64,000 nucleotides of DNA from Carex sylvatica (GCA_964058845.1 CAXKVR010000040.1:243310-307309), one strand, 5' to 3'. Positions 1-12,735 are shown, numbered from the stretch's first letter. The notes: generated by a model from the letters alone, not told the origin. Made by a program: numbers and translations.

Positions 1-1180
1 CAAACATAGTGGGAGATGCATCAATGGATGGTACTTAGCATAACAGCTCATTGAAAATTTGCAGATTCAACCGTCCTTAAGTTCTACCTTTCTCCTTTTT
101 ACTGTGATTTTCCGAAGCTTATTACCAGAGGAATGAAATCAGCTGCGATCTGAATTTAATGAACAGTACTTTGAAATCTCTGTTTTTTCAAATCTAACTG
201 TTCAACCTTTTTCAAATCTACCATTACCAGAAACCTCTTCGGGCTCGGGCTTTCAAATTAATTTATAAGATGCCTTTATATAAGTCGTTATCAATTTTAT
301 AAGATTTTCTTATAACCGGAAACAGAAACGGTCTAGCCGGATACTTTTAGGTAAATTATTTTTTTTGTGCATATTGAAATTTGGTTCTTCAATTTTTTTT
401 TTTTCAAAACAAACTTAGCTGCTAGATCGTTATTTACGTAAAATAAGATCTAAATTTTCAATATAAATAAACTGGTCATCGAATATTTAAAAAATGACAA
501 AATTAATTAGTCCTAAAACTACTATTTGCATTAAATTAGTTTTTTAGTTTAAAAAAATACTAAATTGTATATTTTAAGGGCTGATTTAGTGTAACTAAAA
601 GTTCAGGATTCAACTTGATTTTATTTTTTCAGAAAAAAAGTTCAAAGACTGAATTGATGTGTAAAAAATAAAATAAAAATAAACGTCTTTTAGAGAAATT
701 TTAGGGATCAATGTCTAAAATGCAATGGGTTTTGGAGTTAAAAGCTCACCAAGAAGACCTTAGTTTTACTCAATATTACAATTCATATTTAAGATATAAA
801 AATAAAAAAAAACATGCAGTCACAAAATTGACATAATAAATCAGGAAAAAGCAACAGTAGTCTTCGAACCTATAACAATGGTTACAAAAATGAAAAGAAC
901 ATAAATGAGCTGGCCTCGGACCGAGGGAATCTTTTACAATTACTAGATCTGAACTGTTCTTTTTAACTTGGCACGAATCTCAAAGTCTAAAGATACTGCA
1001 CCCTATTGCGGTCCAAATATCAAACCGGTTGAAATTTAATCTCAAATCGTAAAGTAAGGATGATCCTCTGCAATACCGGAGAGAATACGAATTCGGTGCT
1101 AAAGGCTGTACAGTCATTAACAGTTAAGTTAGTCGGATCTTGTCGGATTTCAATTGAATTCATCTAAATTAAATTATGAT
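1..1180. other. AT-rich intergenic DNA
   Basis: No convincing reading frame or RNA gene is visible. Homopolymer A/T runs dominate. The part around 930-1110 (cggtccaaat, caaaccggtt, tctgcaatacc) resembles a dispersed repeat seen again near 54780-55150 and 60950-61200, so it is probably an eroded transposon fragment. Confidence 0.5.
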
Positions 1181-1443
1181 ATTTTCAATTCATGATTAAT
1201 TTCTATAAGAGAAACAAATCATCCAATTTATTAATTTGTTAGACTTCTATTTTTTAGGTTCATTGATTTGTAGACAAAAATAAATAAATATAAAAAATTG
1301 AACTATCATTAATGATTTAAAAAATATTTAATATTTTTGTCTACTAACCAATGAACCTAAAAAATAGAAGTATAACAAATTATAAATTGGATGATTTTTT
1401 TTTCTCTTATAAAAATTGAACTATCATTAATGATTTAAAAAAA
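1180..1443. repeat. Foldback MITE-like inverted repeat
   Basis: Positions 1201-1281 and about 1330-1413 are inverted copies of each other. The left arm reads caatttattaatttgttaga and the right arm carries the reverse complement. A block around aattgaactatcattaatga occurs both in the loop side (about 1300-1325) and just outside the right arm (about 1415-1440), a short direct duplication. No coding capacity. The superfamily was not determined. Confidence 0.6.
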
Positions 1444-2020
1444 ATTAACTGCAAAGTTGAAGATGGTCAACTATCGGGTGCCTGAAAAGTCCGGCCCGAA
1501 ATTGTACTATTATGTCAAGATAATGAAAGAGCAAATCACCAAATAGTTATAAAACTGTCAACATCATTTTGAAGTTTATTCTCAAAACTTATAATTGTTT
1601 TTAGCAATAATCTTTTACGATTTTTTCTATCTTTTAAAAGATATGCAGATTTAAGTTAAGTTGAATTGCAATATAGAATACTTAAACTGAAGAAAATCAT
1701 GAAAACATTTATCAATAATATAAATTGTAACATCTTAAACTTAGTAAAATTAGTTTGATGTTGTTTCAACAGGAAACAAACGTTAATAACGTTTGTAAAA
1801 CATTGTAACGATTTAACCTGTAAATAAATAATGAGGAACAGCTTGATCAAACTCAAAAATAATCTAAAACGTTGTAACGTTTTAATTAATTTCGAGTTTC
1901 AAAAATCATGTTTTTGATCAAGTTTTTCATAGAGACAAATCGTTGATAATATTTTATAATTGTTGGTAATGTTTTGATTGATCTTGCAGAAAAAACAAAC
2001 CTAAATTCAAATTGAGCTAA

Positions 2021-2081
2021 AACGTTGTAACGTTTTAACAAACGATTGTAACGTTTTAACAAACGATTGTAACGTTTTAAG
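2021..2081. repeat. 21-bp tandem repeat (aacgattgtaacgttttaac)
   Basis: Two perfect 21-bp units (2040-2060 and 2061-2081) follow a slightly shorter unit (2021-2039). The core ttgtaacgtttta also appears singly near 1868-1884, with a diverged form near 1803-1816. The block ends about 28 bp upstream of a TATA box, so it may be an upstream promoter element of an LTR or gene remnant. Confidence 0.7.
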
Positions 2082-2094
2082 TCAAAAAGCACCT

Positions 2095-2558
2095 TTTAGA
2101 GTTGTCTCTATAAATAGGGCTTAGGGATTCTTTCTCAAGCTATAACACAGCCGACCCTAACTTCCAAAAAGCAATTTTTTGTGAGCTAAAGTTCCTCCAT
2201 TGTTGATTGAGCTTAAAACTTCAATATTTCTCAAACAACCTCAAATCCACTTCACTAATCTTGAGTTAGATTTAGAGTGTTTATCTTGAGGATCTAAACT
2301 TCGAGACTTCATTCTCTACTCTAGTTGGCCGTGTGACTTTCCATTACTTTGTAAGGGCTCACCGGTTCACAAGTTGTACATATTTCTCGTCGGGTATAGA
2401 AAGACGTACTTAGAAGAGGTTGCGACGCCCCGGAGATGTTAGCCTTTGTTTTGCCAAACTCCGTTATCACCCCGCGTGTCAAATTTCTCTCAACTCATAT
2501 ATTCACTTTTAAATCGCATTTATTTTCAGTTTTAGAGCGATTAGTGGTGCACTAAGCA
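2095..2558 (+). other. Possible LTR fragment with TATA box and leader
   Basis: TATAAATA lies at 2109-2116, followed by a GC-richer leader-like stretch. That stretch includes tttgtaagggctcaccggtt and gccaaactccgttatcaccc, and has no long reading frame. The layout of upstream repeats, TATA box, R/U5-like segment and a CA at 2557-2558 suggests part of a retrotransposon LTR. I could not find a matching TG start with a target duplication. A non-coding promoter remnant is the alternative. Confidence 0.35.
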
Positions 2559-2624
2559 TAATAATAAGTTGGTGTTACGCAAAATCCACACATATTTATC
2601 AACATTGATAAAACAGAAACTCCA

Positions 2625-3779
2625 TTTTTTTTTTTTGAAATTTTTATTAATACCCAAAAATTCTATCAAATTACTCAATCTACCCAAATTTGTGCAGAAT
2701 CTCAAAAATTGCCCCTTTCGGTTACTAAATAACCGGACTCTATCATTCTTTCCGTTGATTTAGTCACCGAATTTAGAAAATATTTTTGGTTATTAAATAA
2801 CCAGAAAGTTTCCTCTGATTTAGTCACCGAACTTAGTAACTTTTATTTTTTTTGTTTTTTTTACAATTTTTTTTTTAATTTTTTAATTTTTTGTATTGAA
2901 ATATTAGAAATGTTTAATATATTTCTTTGAAAATAGATGAAATAAATATAATTTGATTTATTAGAAAGATTGCAACAAATAATCCGGATCAACATTTTTC
3001 AGGCCAAATTTTTCGCAACTGTAAGAAAAATTAATATATTTCTTTATGTGTTATTAAAAAAAAAATGCTTAGATTCTGAGTTTTTGATCCCAGTTCAAAA
3101 GTCACTTCTAGATAAATACAGAAAATATTGTCATACTTCTAGTATATTTAATTTCTACAAAGTTGTATCTATTTTTGAAAAAAATAAAAACTTTAAGTTA
3201 TTTAATGATTGATATTCAAAAATAATTCTCAAGATATATTCAACTTTTTAGAAATTAAATGTACTAAAAGGATCACAATATTTTATGTATTACCTAGAAG
3301 TGACTTTTGAACTGTGATCAATAACTCACATTCAAAACATTTTTTTTTCCCAATAACACATAAAGAAATACATTAATTTTTCTTACAACCGTGAAAAATC
3401 CAGCCTGAAAAATATTGATTCGTATTATTTGTTGCAGTCTTTCTAATAAATCAAATTATATTGTATTTCATCTATTTTCTTTCAAAGAAATATATTCAAC
3501 ATTTCTAATATTTCAATACAAAAAAAAAATTAAAAATTTCTGTTTTGTAAATTAAAAAAAAAAGTTACTAAGTGTGGTGACTAAATCATAGGCAACTTTC
3601 CAGTTATTTAATAACCGAAAATCTTTTATAAATCCGGTGATTAAATCACTGGAAAGAAAGATAGAGTCCGGTTATTTAGTAACCGGAAGGGGCAATTTTC
3701 GAGATTTTGCGCAAATTTGGGTAGATTGAGTAATTTGATAGAATTTTTGAGTATTAATAAAAAATTTGGAATTTTTTTA
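2625..3779. repeat. Large foldback element with ~550-bp arms
   Basis: The left arm (about 2625-3168) and right arm (about 3236-3779) are diverged inverted copies around a loop of roughly 65 bp. Landmarks seen in both arms include atagagtccggttatttagt (right) against actaaataaccggactctat (left), and aagtcacttctag against ctagaagtgacttttgaact. Short reading frames in the arms translate to the same peptide on opposite strands because of this symmetry, and they are not genes. Long arms suggest a Mutator-like foldback, but no target duplication was identified. Confidence 0.7.
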
Positions 3780-4383
3780 TAGCAAGATATGCATGTGTGA
3801 TTGTAATTTATTGTATAAGTTTCTCTACCTTTATGATAAAACAATAATTTGTTATGTCGTACAAGTTTATTAAATTAAAGTTGATAATTTTTTTTGAATC
3901 TTATAATATAAAATGATTTACGTGTTTGTTTGTGCTCATTTTTTATTTAAACATTTTTATCATAATTTTGAAATATGATCCTGATTGAACCGGAAATTCG
4001 CTAAAATGATTTATGAGGAATCATAAAATGATTTAATGTTGAAACAAGCAATATAAAAGCATCCTATTGAAATCATCAATGTTCTCATAATATATTTTGG
4101 CAATTGAAGAATCTCTCATCAAAGTTCTCATAATATATTTGAATGATGATAATTGTCCCCGCAGGTTCGTTCTCGTAATTATCCCCGCACAAAATACCAA
4201 AAAAACTCCAGCTATTATTTTTTATTCATAAAATATTAATACTTACGTACAAAAATATTTATCTCTAACAACGAAATTATTTATTCCTAAGAACAAAAGT
4301 ATTTAGAGAACCATGCACGTTTTTTTCATGGGAGGTAGGGGGAATCTCAAATCACATAGGGGTACGTTTTTAGAGGTGAATTT

Positions 4384-4905
4384 TTTTTATCTCATTTCAA
4401 TCTCATCCATATTTCTCACGATCTATGAGAAATTTTGCGAATCTAAAACCACGAACGTCTTCTACGTAATTTTCTCTTTCAAATGAGATCCATAATGACA
4501 TACTTTAGGACAAGTTGTTACAGAAGTATTTATCTCTCATCGTGCAAGTATTTATACCCATACTTGAAAGCATTTTTTACATATAATACTTGATAGTAAT
4601 ATTTTCATATATCAATATAAATATTTATAATACATGATATTAATACTTTCATATGTTAGTATAAATACTTATAATACTTGATATTAATACTTTCATATGT
4701 CAGTAACTGTCATATGTAAAAAATATTTACAAATATAGTTATAAATACTTGCATAATGAGAGATAAATATATGTGTAACAACGTGTCCGAAAGTATGTCA
4801 TCATGGATCTCATTTGAAAGAGAAAATTATGTAGAAGACGTTCGTGATTTTAGATTCGTAAAATTCATTATAGATCATTAGAAATATGAATGAGATTGAA
4901 ATAAA
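4384..4905. repeat. Foldback element with internal ~44-bp repeats
   Basis: Arms at about 4384-4545 and 4745-4905 are inverted copies: left cgaacgtcttctacgtaatt pairs with right aattatgtagaagacgttcg. The interior (4546-4744) contains diverged direct repeats around tactttcatatgttagtata and its relatives. A related single arm occurs near 63370-63470. A GA-run lies just outside at 4919-4934. Confidence 0.6.
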
Positions 4906-5039
4906 ATAAACTAATTTGGAGAGAGAGAGAGAGAGTAGGGGGGATGGTGCAGGGATGAAATGGGAGGGAGTGATATAATGTTCAATATATTTTGGCAATT
5001 AAGGAATCTCTCATCAAAGTTCTCATAATATATCTGAAT

Positions 5040-5755
5040 GATCTATTTCTACTTATGCTTGTACATTAATTTGTTTACATTTGTCAAACCAAAATATAGA
5101 ATCTTCGTAGCAAAGAAATTCTATTATACAAGAACGAAAGTGTTTTAAGATATAGTAAAGTAGAATAAAATTAAATTACATGTGTAGATGTTTTATGTAT
5201 AATTTTTTTTTTTTATTGCTGGTTCATCGATGATATGATGACATTTTGATATTTATTCTATACTACATGCATCTACTATTACAAGCATAAAAAAACATAA
5301 AATTGCTACCATCCAGGCATTTCGTTATCGTATTGAATTGATCCTTAATAAATTATTAAATAAACTGAATATAAAAGCCATGAAACGGTTCACATTAAAT
5401 TAGAGATGATATCATGTTAATTTGTTGCTATAGAGGTTTTTCGAAGGCCCACGTAATGAAATAAAAGCCTTTACAAGCTAATTACCCTGATATCTATAGA
5501 TTCAACTAATTGCGTTATTTGAAACACAATTTAAAGAACTGAAATTGTTTTCAGTTGTTAGCCCGTTTTAGCCCAGTGAGAAGCCCATTTACAAAAAAGT
5601 TCAAACCGCAGCGTTTTGTTTTTAATATTTGAGTATTGTTGAATTAATCTTGCTCTTAGTTTTCTGTATTAATTTAACGTGATTGAATAACAAGATAAGA
5701 TATCAACTATGCAATTTTATTGCTAATATATTTATTTCATACATAAACTACCGAA
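5040..5755. other. AT-rich intergenic DNA
   Basis: No gene, RNA or clear repeat boundary seen. Confidence 0.4.
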
Positions 5756-5756
5756 T

Positions 5757-6097
5757 TATTTTTTTATACCATCTCTGAAAAAAAAAAAGATAAACTCAAA
5801 CACCACTTTTATTTTGAAGTAATTCTAAAATTACACGTCTACATATTATAGCTGCACTTGCACACCCAACAGGCCGGCTGCACAGCTATAATATGTGGGA
5901 CCAATATGTTATTGTGCAATTTAATGCATAATGACACTGCAGATTATAACTGCTTAATCAGCTTGTTAGTTGCACAACTTTAATATGTAAATCTGACAAT
6001 TTTAGAATTTTTCTTAAAAAAAATGACGTTTGAATTTCTCTTTTGAATTCATTTTAGATTTATCTTTTTAAAAAAAAAATATGATACTAAAAAAATG
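5757..6097. repeat. Long-TIR foldback MITE
   Basis: The two ends are inverted copies over about 130 bp. Left aattctaaaattacacgtct pairs with right gacaattttagaatt, and left catattatagctgcac pairs with right gcacaactttaatatg. A second short palindrome (catattatagctg / cagctataatatg, 5845-5897) lies inside. Non-coding. Confidence 0.5.
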
Positions 6098-6214
6098 GGC
6101 ATTATAAACTATCCTCAAAGGACGTTCACCCATGGATGACCCATTTGCAAGTTACAATTAGATCTCTCTGTTGCACCGCTTTTGGATCCTCGTTTACCTC
6201 AGCAAAACTACGCA

Positions 6215-6250
6215 CTTTTTCTTTTTCTTTTTCTTTTTCTTTTTCTTTTT
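6215..6250. repeat. (tttttc)n microsatellite
   Basis: About six uninterrupted ctttttctttttc-type units. Confidence 0.85.
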
Positions 6251-6259
6251 GGTTGCCTT

Positions 6260-7260
6260 GTGTTGCTGCAAAAGATCTGTGTAACATATATTATATAAAG
6301 TTTATATTATAAACATATATAGAGAGCGGAGCCTAGAGAGCGGTCTATATTATAAATATATAGATCGCTCTCTAGACTCTGTTTCAGACGGGATGCAGAG
6401 GGAAAAAACGGTAAATTTTTTATATAGAGGCGAAAGTTCGTGAAAGATAAATTTTTTATGTAGAGGTGAAAGCTCGTGAAATTCAGATTGATCAGACGAA
6501 CTCACCTACTTCAGAAGAGGAGAATGGAAGAAGGAGCAAAGGGGAATGAAAGAAAACGTGTGCTGTTTGGAGGAGAGCGACAAGGAGATTTTGGCGAAAT
6601 CTGTCACCCCCAATTTAAAATTTAGATTTTACTATTCGGAAGGTTATCTCTCTGTCGTCCTGTTCCCTTTCTTCTCTTTAATGAGAATTTTCTCTCCAAT
6701 ACTATAACACAACCCTAGTATCAAACTAGATGGCCTTTTAATAATCCGATAATTAGTCAAATATCTTTTGATTTTATTTATGAGAAGGATGACTTAATAA
6801 TGATTTTTTCACAATATAAAATATATTTACCAATCAAAGTAACCAAAATTAATGTGTACTGATGTTGTTGGACATATAAGTACTCTCTCATTGAAATTTC
6901 ATCGATTGAAATATTTTTCTGATGATGCAATAAGGTTGTTAAATTAAGACAGTTAAAAAGAAAAAAAGCTTAAAATTATTTGATAAACGTTAGAAGATGC
7001 ACAATTGTCACGTTTAAATTCAGAACGCTGCAAAAGTGTACATTCGAGATACTTTTGCAACGGTCTAAATTTAAACTTAAGTACGAACTATTTAAATTAT
7101 GTGTGCAATGTTAGATTTCTTATTGATAAATTGAAAAATCTAGTATAATTCTTTATTGATTTCTATTTAACAGACTAAATTCATAATTTTCTTGCCAATC
7201 ATCACGTGCTTCGAGATAATTACATATAACTGATACCATAATACACTGTTACCCATATTT
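6260..7260. other. Intergenic DNA with a small hairpin
   Basis: A palindrome around 6335-6372 (agagagcggtctatat / atatagatcgctctct) is visible. The remainder is AT-rich with no supported gene. Confidence 0.4.
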
Positions 7261-7269
7261 TCAGCCTTG

Positions 7270-7700
7270 TAAGGGAGGCAAAAAGTTCGTATATCGTAGC
7301 TCTATCGTAACTCGCAACTTGTTCGTTAACAGCTCGTTCATTACTAAATCGAGTTATTAACGAGTCAACTCATCACTAGCTCGGTTCAGAATTAACGAGT
7401 TCAAACTGGGACCTAGCTTGCTCGGCTAGACACAAATTCACAAAATTTGTGTGTGTTTTATACTGTTCAGCTCGGTCCAAAAAGTCTGTAAAATTTATTT
7501 CCTTCTTAAAACAAGATCCATTTAGATCCAATGAGCCAATTCGTCAACTCACGAGCTAGCTCGGTCTAACTCATGACGATTTTAAGCTGAGATTTCAACT
7601 CGGATTTCTAAAGTCAGCTCGCTCGTGACTCGAACAAGCTAACTCATAACGAATTCAAGCTGAACCCAACTCGTGACGAGCCAGCTCGTTGCCACCCCTG
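7270..7700. mobile_element. Non-autonomous hAT-type element, agctcg family
   Basis: The right end reads gttgccacccctg, whose reverse complement caggggtggcaac is a typical plant hAT terminus. The left end is a diverged taagggaggcaa. The interior is filled with subterminal motifs such as agctcg, gttaacgag and acgagttcaagc. The same family recurs at about 12356-12735, 15725-16092, 56253-56459 and 60228-60647. No clean 8-bp duplication was found for this copy. Confidence 0.6.
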
Positions 7701-9910
7701 TTTGGCTGTAATTGGTTGAAACTTGGAATGCAACGAATGACAAAACAAAAATCATAATTCTAGTAAGGTTTAGGACGAAAATGAAAAAGATACCAGTCCA
7801 TAATTCACTGTCAGTCCCTTTCTTTGTTTTGGATGCCTACTGTTTGTTGAAAACCGAAGAGGACCTAAATAAGTTAAGCGCAGATATGTCCAAAAATGGG
7901 GCACCTCTTAGCCCTTAGGCCCTTAGACCCTTACCCCCACCTCCACCTCCACCTCCACCTCCACCTCCACGGTGTTTGCTTCTTCGCTAAGGTCTCAAGA
8001 GATAAAAGAGTCCGATTATCTGTGACGGATGCATAACACTAAACAATATTGCGAGTCGTTGACATTGAATGTTTTTTTGTCTTTTCTTATGAAATTCTTA
8101 GATTTATATCATAGTAGCAGCAAGATAACAAGGTTCACAAAAATATGTATTATTATCAAATTACTTTTCCCATAATCGTTTTAAATTAATCCAAATTTAA
8201 TCCGAAATATTAATATGATTTTTATATAATATATATTTCGAGAACATATCTAAAAAAATAGTAAAAAATCTATAAAAAAAAATGTAAATTTTGATATGCA
8301 AATACATTTTCATACGGAAGTCATATTGAGCATTTCGAATCGACTGTTTGAACTTTTAAAATAAAAATATAAATCTACAATACATACTTATTTGTAATGC
8401 AATAATAACATCGGTACACTAACCGATTTGTAATACAATAATAACAAGCTATTTTTCAAATTATATCCATTTTATATTAGAATTACAAAAACTAAATTTG
8501 TTTATTTCTCTCGAATTACAAACTACTATCAGAGGCAGAGCCAAATATAATAATGAGGTCAATTGAACCCAATTTATTTTCAAAATTTTGTACTTATTGG
8601 TAAATTTCTATATAACTTAATAGAAATGCTATGAAATTGTCAAATTGACGCTCATTCGCAGTATAAAAATGTCATATATTTGATCTCCATTCACGTTTGA
8701 TTTTTATAGTCTGAAGATCAGATTTCACCCTGACTACTATGATTCGTATATCACTAACATGCCACCCATTGTGCATTACTTGCCACAAAAACATTATCAT
8801 ATCCAACCTCTATATTTTTGTCCGATTTCACCAACCCAAATTGACATTGGGTACGACCTAATCATTTTTGAGACCTCTAAACCTCTATTCTACTATCTTT
8901 AATTAATGCGGTTGTGCATTATTGGCATTACGTCCCTTTTGCAAGGGGCTGCAATTGGGGAACGATGCCTTTGGAAAATGTCTATTTAAACATCCAAAGC
9001 GCAGTTGAAAATGAAACGAGGAAAAATCCCTCAATCCAATATTTATTTCAATGATCATAATACTAGTAGGCGTAAAGCGGTAAAGGTACTCCAATGGTCT
9101 CATTCCAATATTAAAATATATAAAAACATATGGTTATTATGTATGAAGAGTGTCATCAAAATGACCTATGATCAGATGATGACCACACACAAAATAAAGA
9201 AAATAAACACTAATACTTATAGTGGCATTTCAACTCATATACATACGTGTCAAATTTCAAAATTTTACATTCGATATTTTGAATTATAATATCGAATTAA
9301 GTAGCTTAATAAATTAGTTAAATATTGAACTTATAGAAACCAGAACTTGTAGAAACCAATTTTTACTATTCTACTATTTTTATGATTTTTGAAAGATAAT
9401 CTTTTTTTACATACCAACAATGCATCAATATGCGCACAAATCTCTATTTTTGAAACTAAATGAATTCAATATATATATATATATAAATGAAGCTCTATAG
9501 AAAAAAATCAGTTTGAACTGTTTGAATTTTTTATTTGAAAATCATTATATAAATTTTGAATTGAAAGCATGTAAACTGAAATGCTACTAAAACATATTAG
9601 CTACTCTCTCTGTATATAATATATATATAATTAATAACACAGTGAGAGTTACATAATTGTCAGGTTGGTTGAATAAATCCTCTTTCGCATAAGTTTTAGT
9701 TTGCTTTTGGTTTTGGTCAAAGGATAAAACAGCTGTATGATTCAGAAGAAATTTGAAGTAATCAAGCCTTTTTCAATTTTATTTGAATATTAAAAGTGGG
9801 TATTAATTGTGAGTTAATGTTGAGAGGTGCTATCAAATTTAATAAGTTAGAGAGTGATATGATCAATTAAAAGTTCATATATAATTAAGAACAAATAATT
9901 CAAGGCCACA
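7700..9910. other. Intergenic DNA with ccacct minisatellite and eroded repeats
   Basis: A (ccacct)n run lies at about 7936-7971. Positions 8250-8360 are a diverged arm of the tttggactttgaaaat foldback family. Short frames at 7712-7918 and 8903-9289 show no domain or codon character and were not accepted as genes. Confidence 0.4.
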
Positions 9911-9919
9911 AGTGTTTAG

Positions 9920-10086
9920 CAATGTTGTAAATAATGGTATGCGGTCGTCGGACGGACAGGGTATCGCCAAACGATTAATCGAAAATAATTGGCTAATTCA
10001 TCGGAAAAATTCATAATAGTTTGATCACCGTTAACGACTAATTGGTCAATTAATCAGCTTAAATGGACGTTTTTTTAAAACACTAG
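9920..10086. mobile_element. hAT-type MITE, family A copy 1
   Basis: A 167-bp element begins caatgttgtaaataatggta and ends in ...aacactag. It is flanked by GTGTTTAG (9912-9919) and GTGTTTAT (10087-10094), an 8-bp target duplication with one mismatch. Sisters lie at 20364-20547 and 26385-26569, sharing the end caRtgttgtaaa and the internal block cggacgga. Confidence 0.8.
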
Positions 10087-10379
10087 GTGTTTATTACCGC
10101 AACTTCTTTTTTTCATTTATATTTCCAAATTTTAAACTTCAAATGTCGAATATAATAGGCCATTAACCTTACTTTCATAAGATATGCATACACATATTTG
10201 TTATGATTTTTTAAATTTATTTTATATTAGATCAAGTTGTCAAAAATTAAAGGCATTAAATAATTTATCATAATTAACTAAATTCGTTCATTATTTGACC
10301 ACTTGATATACAATGAAATGAGTTCCAAGAATGTAAATTTTTTTATGTAAATACATATCTCATTAAAATAATAAACAAG

Positions 10380-12197
10380 TGATGCGCGTAAAGTGTACGC
10401 TAAAAAGTTTCAGTACAATAAGATGTACCTTTTAAACCTTAAACGCTTTTGAGTCAAATTGCAAGTGCACAATTATATCAAAGTAGTATTTTAGGTATCG
10501 ATCCACAGAGAGTATGAAAAATACTTAGTTTTGAACTCTAAATAATTAATTTCAGAAAATAATAATAAAGTAAAGTGCAATAAAGTAGAATAGGGGGGGG
10601 TTTGTTTAAGTAATCCTAAAGTTTGGGTTCAATACCCGTGAATAAGGAATAGTAAACAATAGATGTAAATGAAATGAAAGAAAGAAATATTGGTTTGCTT
10701 TCAAGTTGAGAAGATCTAGGGGTCTTTGGTCTACAATCCCTTGCTAATTCAATCTATTCGGTTTGTTTATATTCATGTTTGATTTAAATGAGGTTTCTAA
10801 CCTAATATGTTAGCCTATTTCAATTAATTATTGATACAAGTATTTTGGTGGGTTGGGTTAATTTTCCTCGAGTTTTAGGACTGTCACCATCCTAAAGGGA
10901 TATTTAACAATCACGTTCACACAAAATACATATCAATACTTAATCAATCTAGGTGTCCAAATTAGGGGTTTGACTTCAGAAATACCTACCTCACCAAACC
11001 CTAACTCTAATTTCTGGAGATCCGGTTTATATCCTAGTGTTAATAAGATATCCTATACCTTTATGATTTGATTGATACAGGGTGGATTACTTGACCTATG
11101 CTGGAGTTTAATGATTAAAGCGGAAAAACAGGACATAGCACGATTTCTAGCTACTTTAATTCATTAAACCTAACATGGTACTTGTAATTTCAAGTATATG
11201 AAATCATAAAGAATAATTCACAGAAATTACCATTAAATCAAACAATCATAATAAAAACAATATAACCGAATAAATATAATTAAACAAGTTCATGCATGAT
11301 GACCTAAACCCCTAGAGAGAAAACTACTCACTCTTGGAGAGATCCATTACAAAAATTGGCAAAGTAAGAAGAAATCAAATGAAAGAAAATGATTACACCC
11401 TTTGACAAATCAAAGCCCTCTATCTTGCCGAATCTTGCTCCGAAAATCCTTCTTCTCCTCGCTTGAAAGCTTTCCTTACTCCAGAATTTATCGCTAAGTG
11501 TGTGTAAAGAGAGAATGATGGTGTGTTGGTTGATGTCCGAGATTGAATGAATGATATGACAAAGAACTCTCTCTTTTATAGCCAAGGATTATGCCCGATT
11601 TAGAGGCTAGAAGGTGGGGTTAGTGGGTGCTCTGTTTTACATTACTTCCCTGGCAAGTATGTGTATTTCTGGCAGTAAAAACGCGTCCATAAAGCGCCAA
11701 AAATAGAAAAACTGTCAAACCGGGCAGTTATTGGCTTTCTGCGGGTCCAGTGCAGATGGATGATCCGCACTGCGGGTGGCTTCACCCGCACTGTGACAAG
11801 TTTCCTTTTTTAACTTCTGCAATTTTATCTGGGTGCGGATGCCACTGCGGATGGATGACCCGCACTGCGGGTGGAATCTGCTCTTCTGAAGTTGCTGAAT
11901 TTTGGCTAAGTACTGAATGCGGCTGGGCTCATCCGCACTGTCCTCAGTGCGTCCGCACTAGACTCGGACTTTTCCTCTGCGCCTCGAGTGCGGCTGGATT
12001 GATCCGCAGTGCGGGTGGTTGATCCGCACTGGAGTGTATTTTTGCTATTTTGCATTATTCCCTGCATAGAAAAGCCAAATAACTGCAATAACTTGATTCT
12101 AGGTGTATTTTAATCACTTTATATTATAAATACAAGATAATTGGTGTTATTTCATGATGAAATATAGATCAAATGTGTATATAATTTATGCTTATCA
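10380..12197. mobile_element. Solo LTR, copy 1 (1818 bp)
   Basis: The element starts TGATGCGCGTAAAGTG and ends ATGCTTATCA, so it has TG...CA termini in a TGAT/ATCA inverted form. It is flanked by perfect 5-bp duplications ACAAG at 10375-10379 and 12198-12202. No gag or pol frame lies inside, so this is a single LTR left by recombination between two LTRs. Its GC-richer 3' third (about 11740-12030) has degenerate repeats of the type ccgcactgcgggtgg. A second copy is at 42960-45043. An 85-codon frame on the minus strand is preserved in both copies, but no function is apparent. Confidence 0.88.
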
Positions 12198-12355
12198 ACA
12201 AGACCAACAGTTTGAATTTTAAAATTTAAAACATAAATGGAAAATTGAAGTTTGGATATATATTTTATGGTACTAAACTTATAATTTTAGAGCCCTTGTT
12301 AATTACTATGTGTACAAGATATCAAATTTAAGATTGCTGTTGGAAATAGATCTGG

Positions 12356-12735
12356 AAAAAAAGCTCGTAGCTCGATCGTGATTTGTATCTGACTTGTTTG
12401 CTAACAGTTTATTCGTTATTAGACCAAACTGTTAACGAGCCAGCTCACCACTAGCTTGGTTTAGAATTAACGAGTTCAAGCTAGGGCCTAACTTGCTCGC
12501 CAGCTCACAAGCTAGCTCGGTTAGACATCAATTTGTAAATTTGTATGAATTTGTGTGCATTTTATACTGTTCAGTTCGATCCAAAAAATTTGTAAAACTT
12601 ATTTTCTTCTTAAAAAAGATCCAGTCAAACTCAACAAGCCAACTTATCAGCTTGCAAGCTAATTTGGTCCAGCTCGTGACGATTTCAACCTGAACCTAGC
12701 TCGTGACGAGCTAGCTAACTCGTTGCCAAAATCTA
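12356..12735. mobile_element. hAT-type MITE remnant, agctcg family
   Basis: Homologous to 7270-7700 in the same order, including gttaacgagccagctc, tcgtgacgag and the end ctcgttgcca. The termini are eroded and no target duplication was found. Short frames in it are not genes. Confidence 0.55.

Noticed and set aside
11328..11585. An 85-codon frame, also preserved at 43906-44163.
   Set aside because: Both lie inside solo LTRs of the same family. Preservation follows from recent common origin, and no domain is visible.
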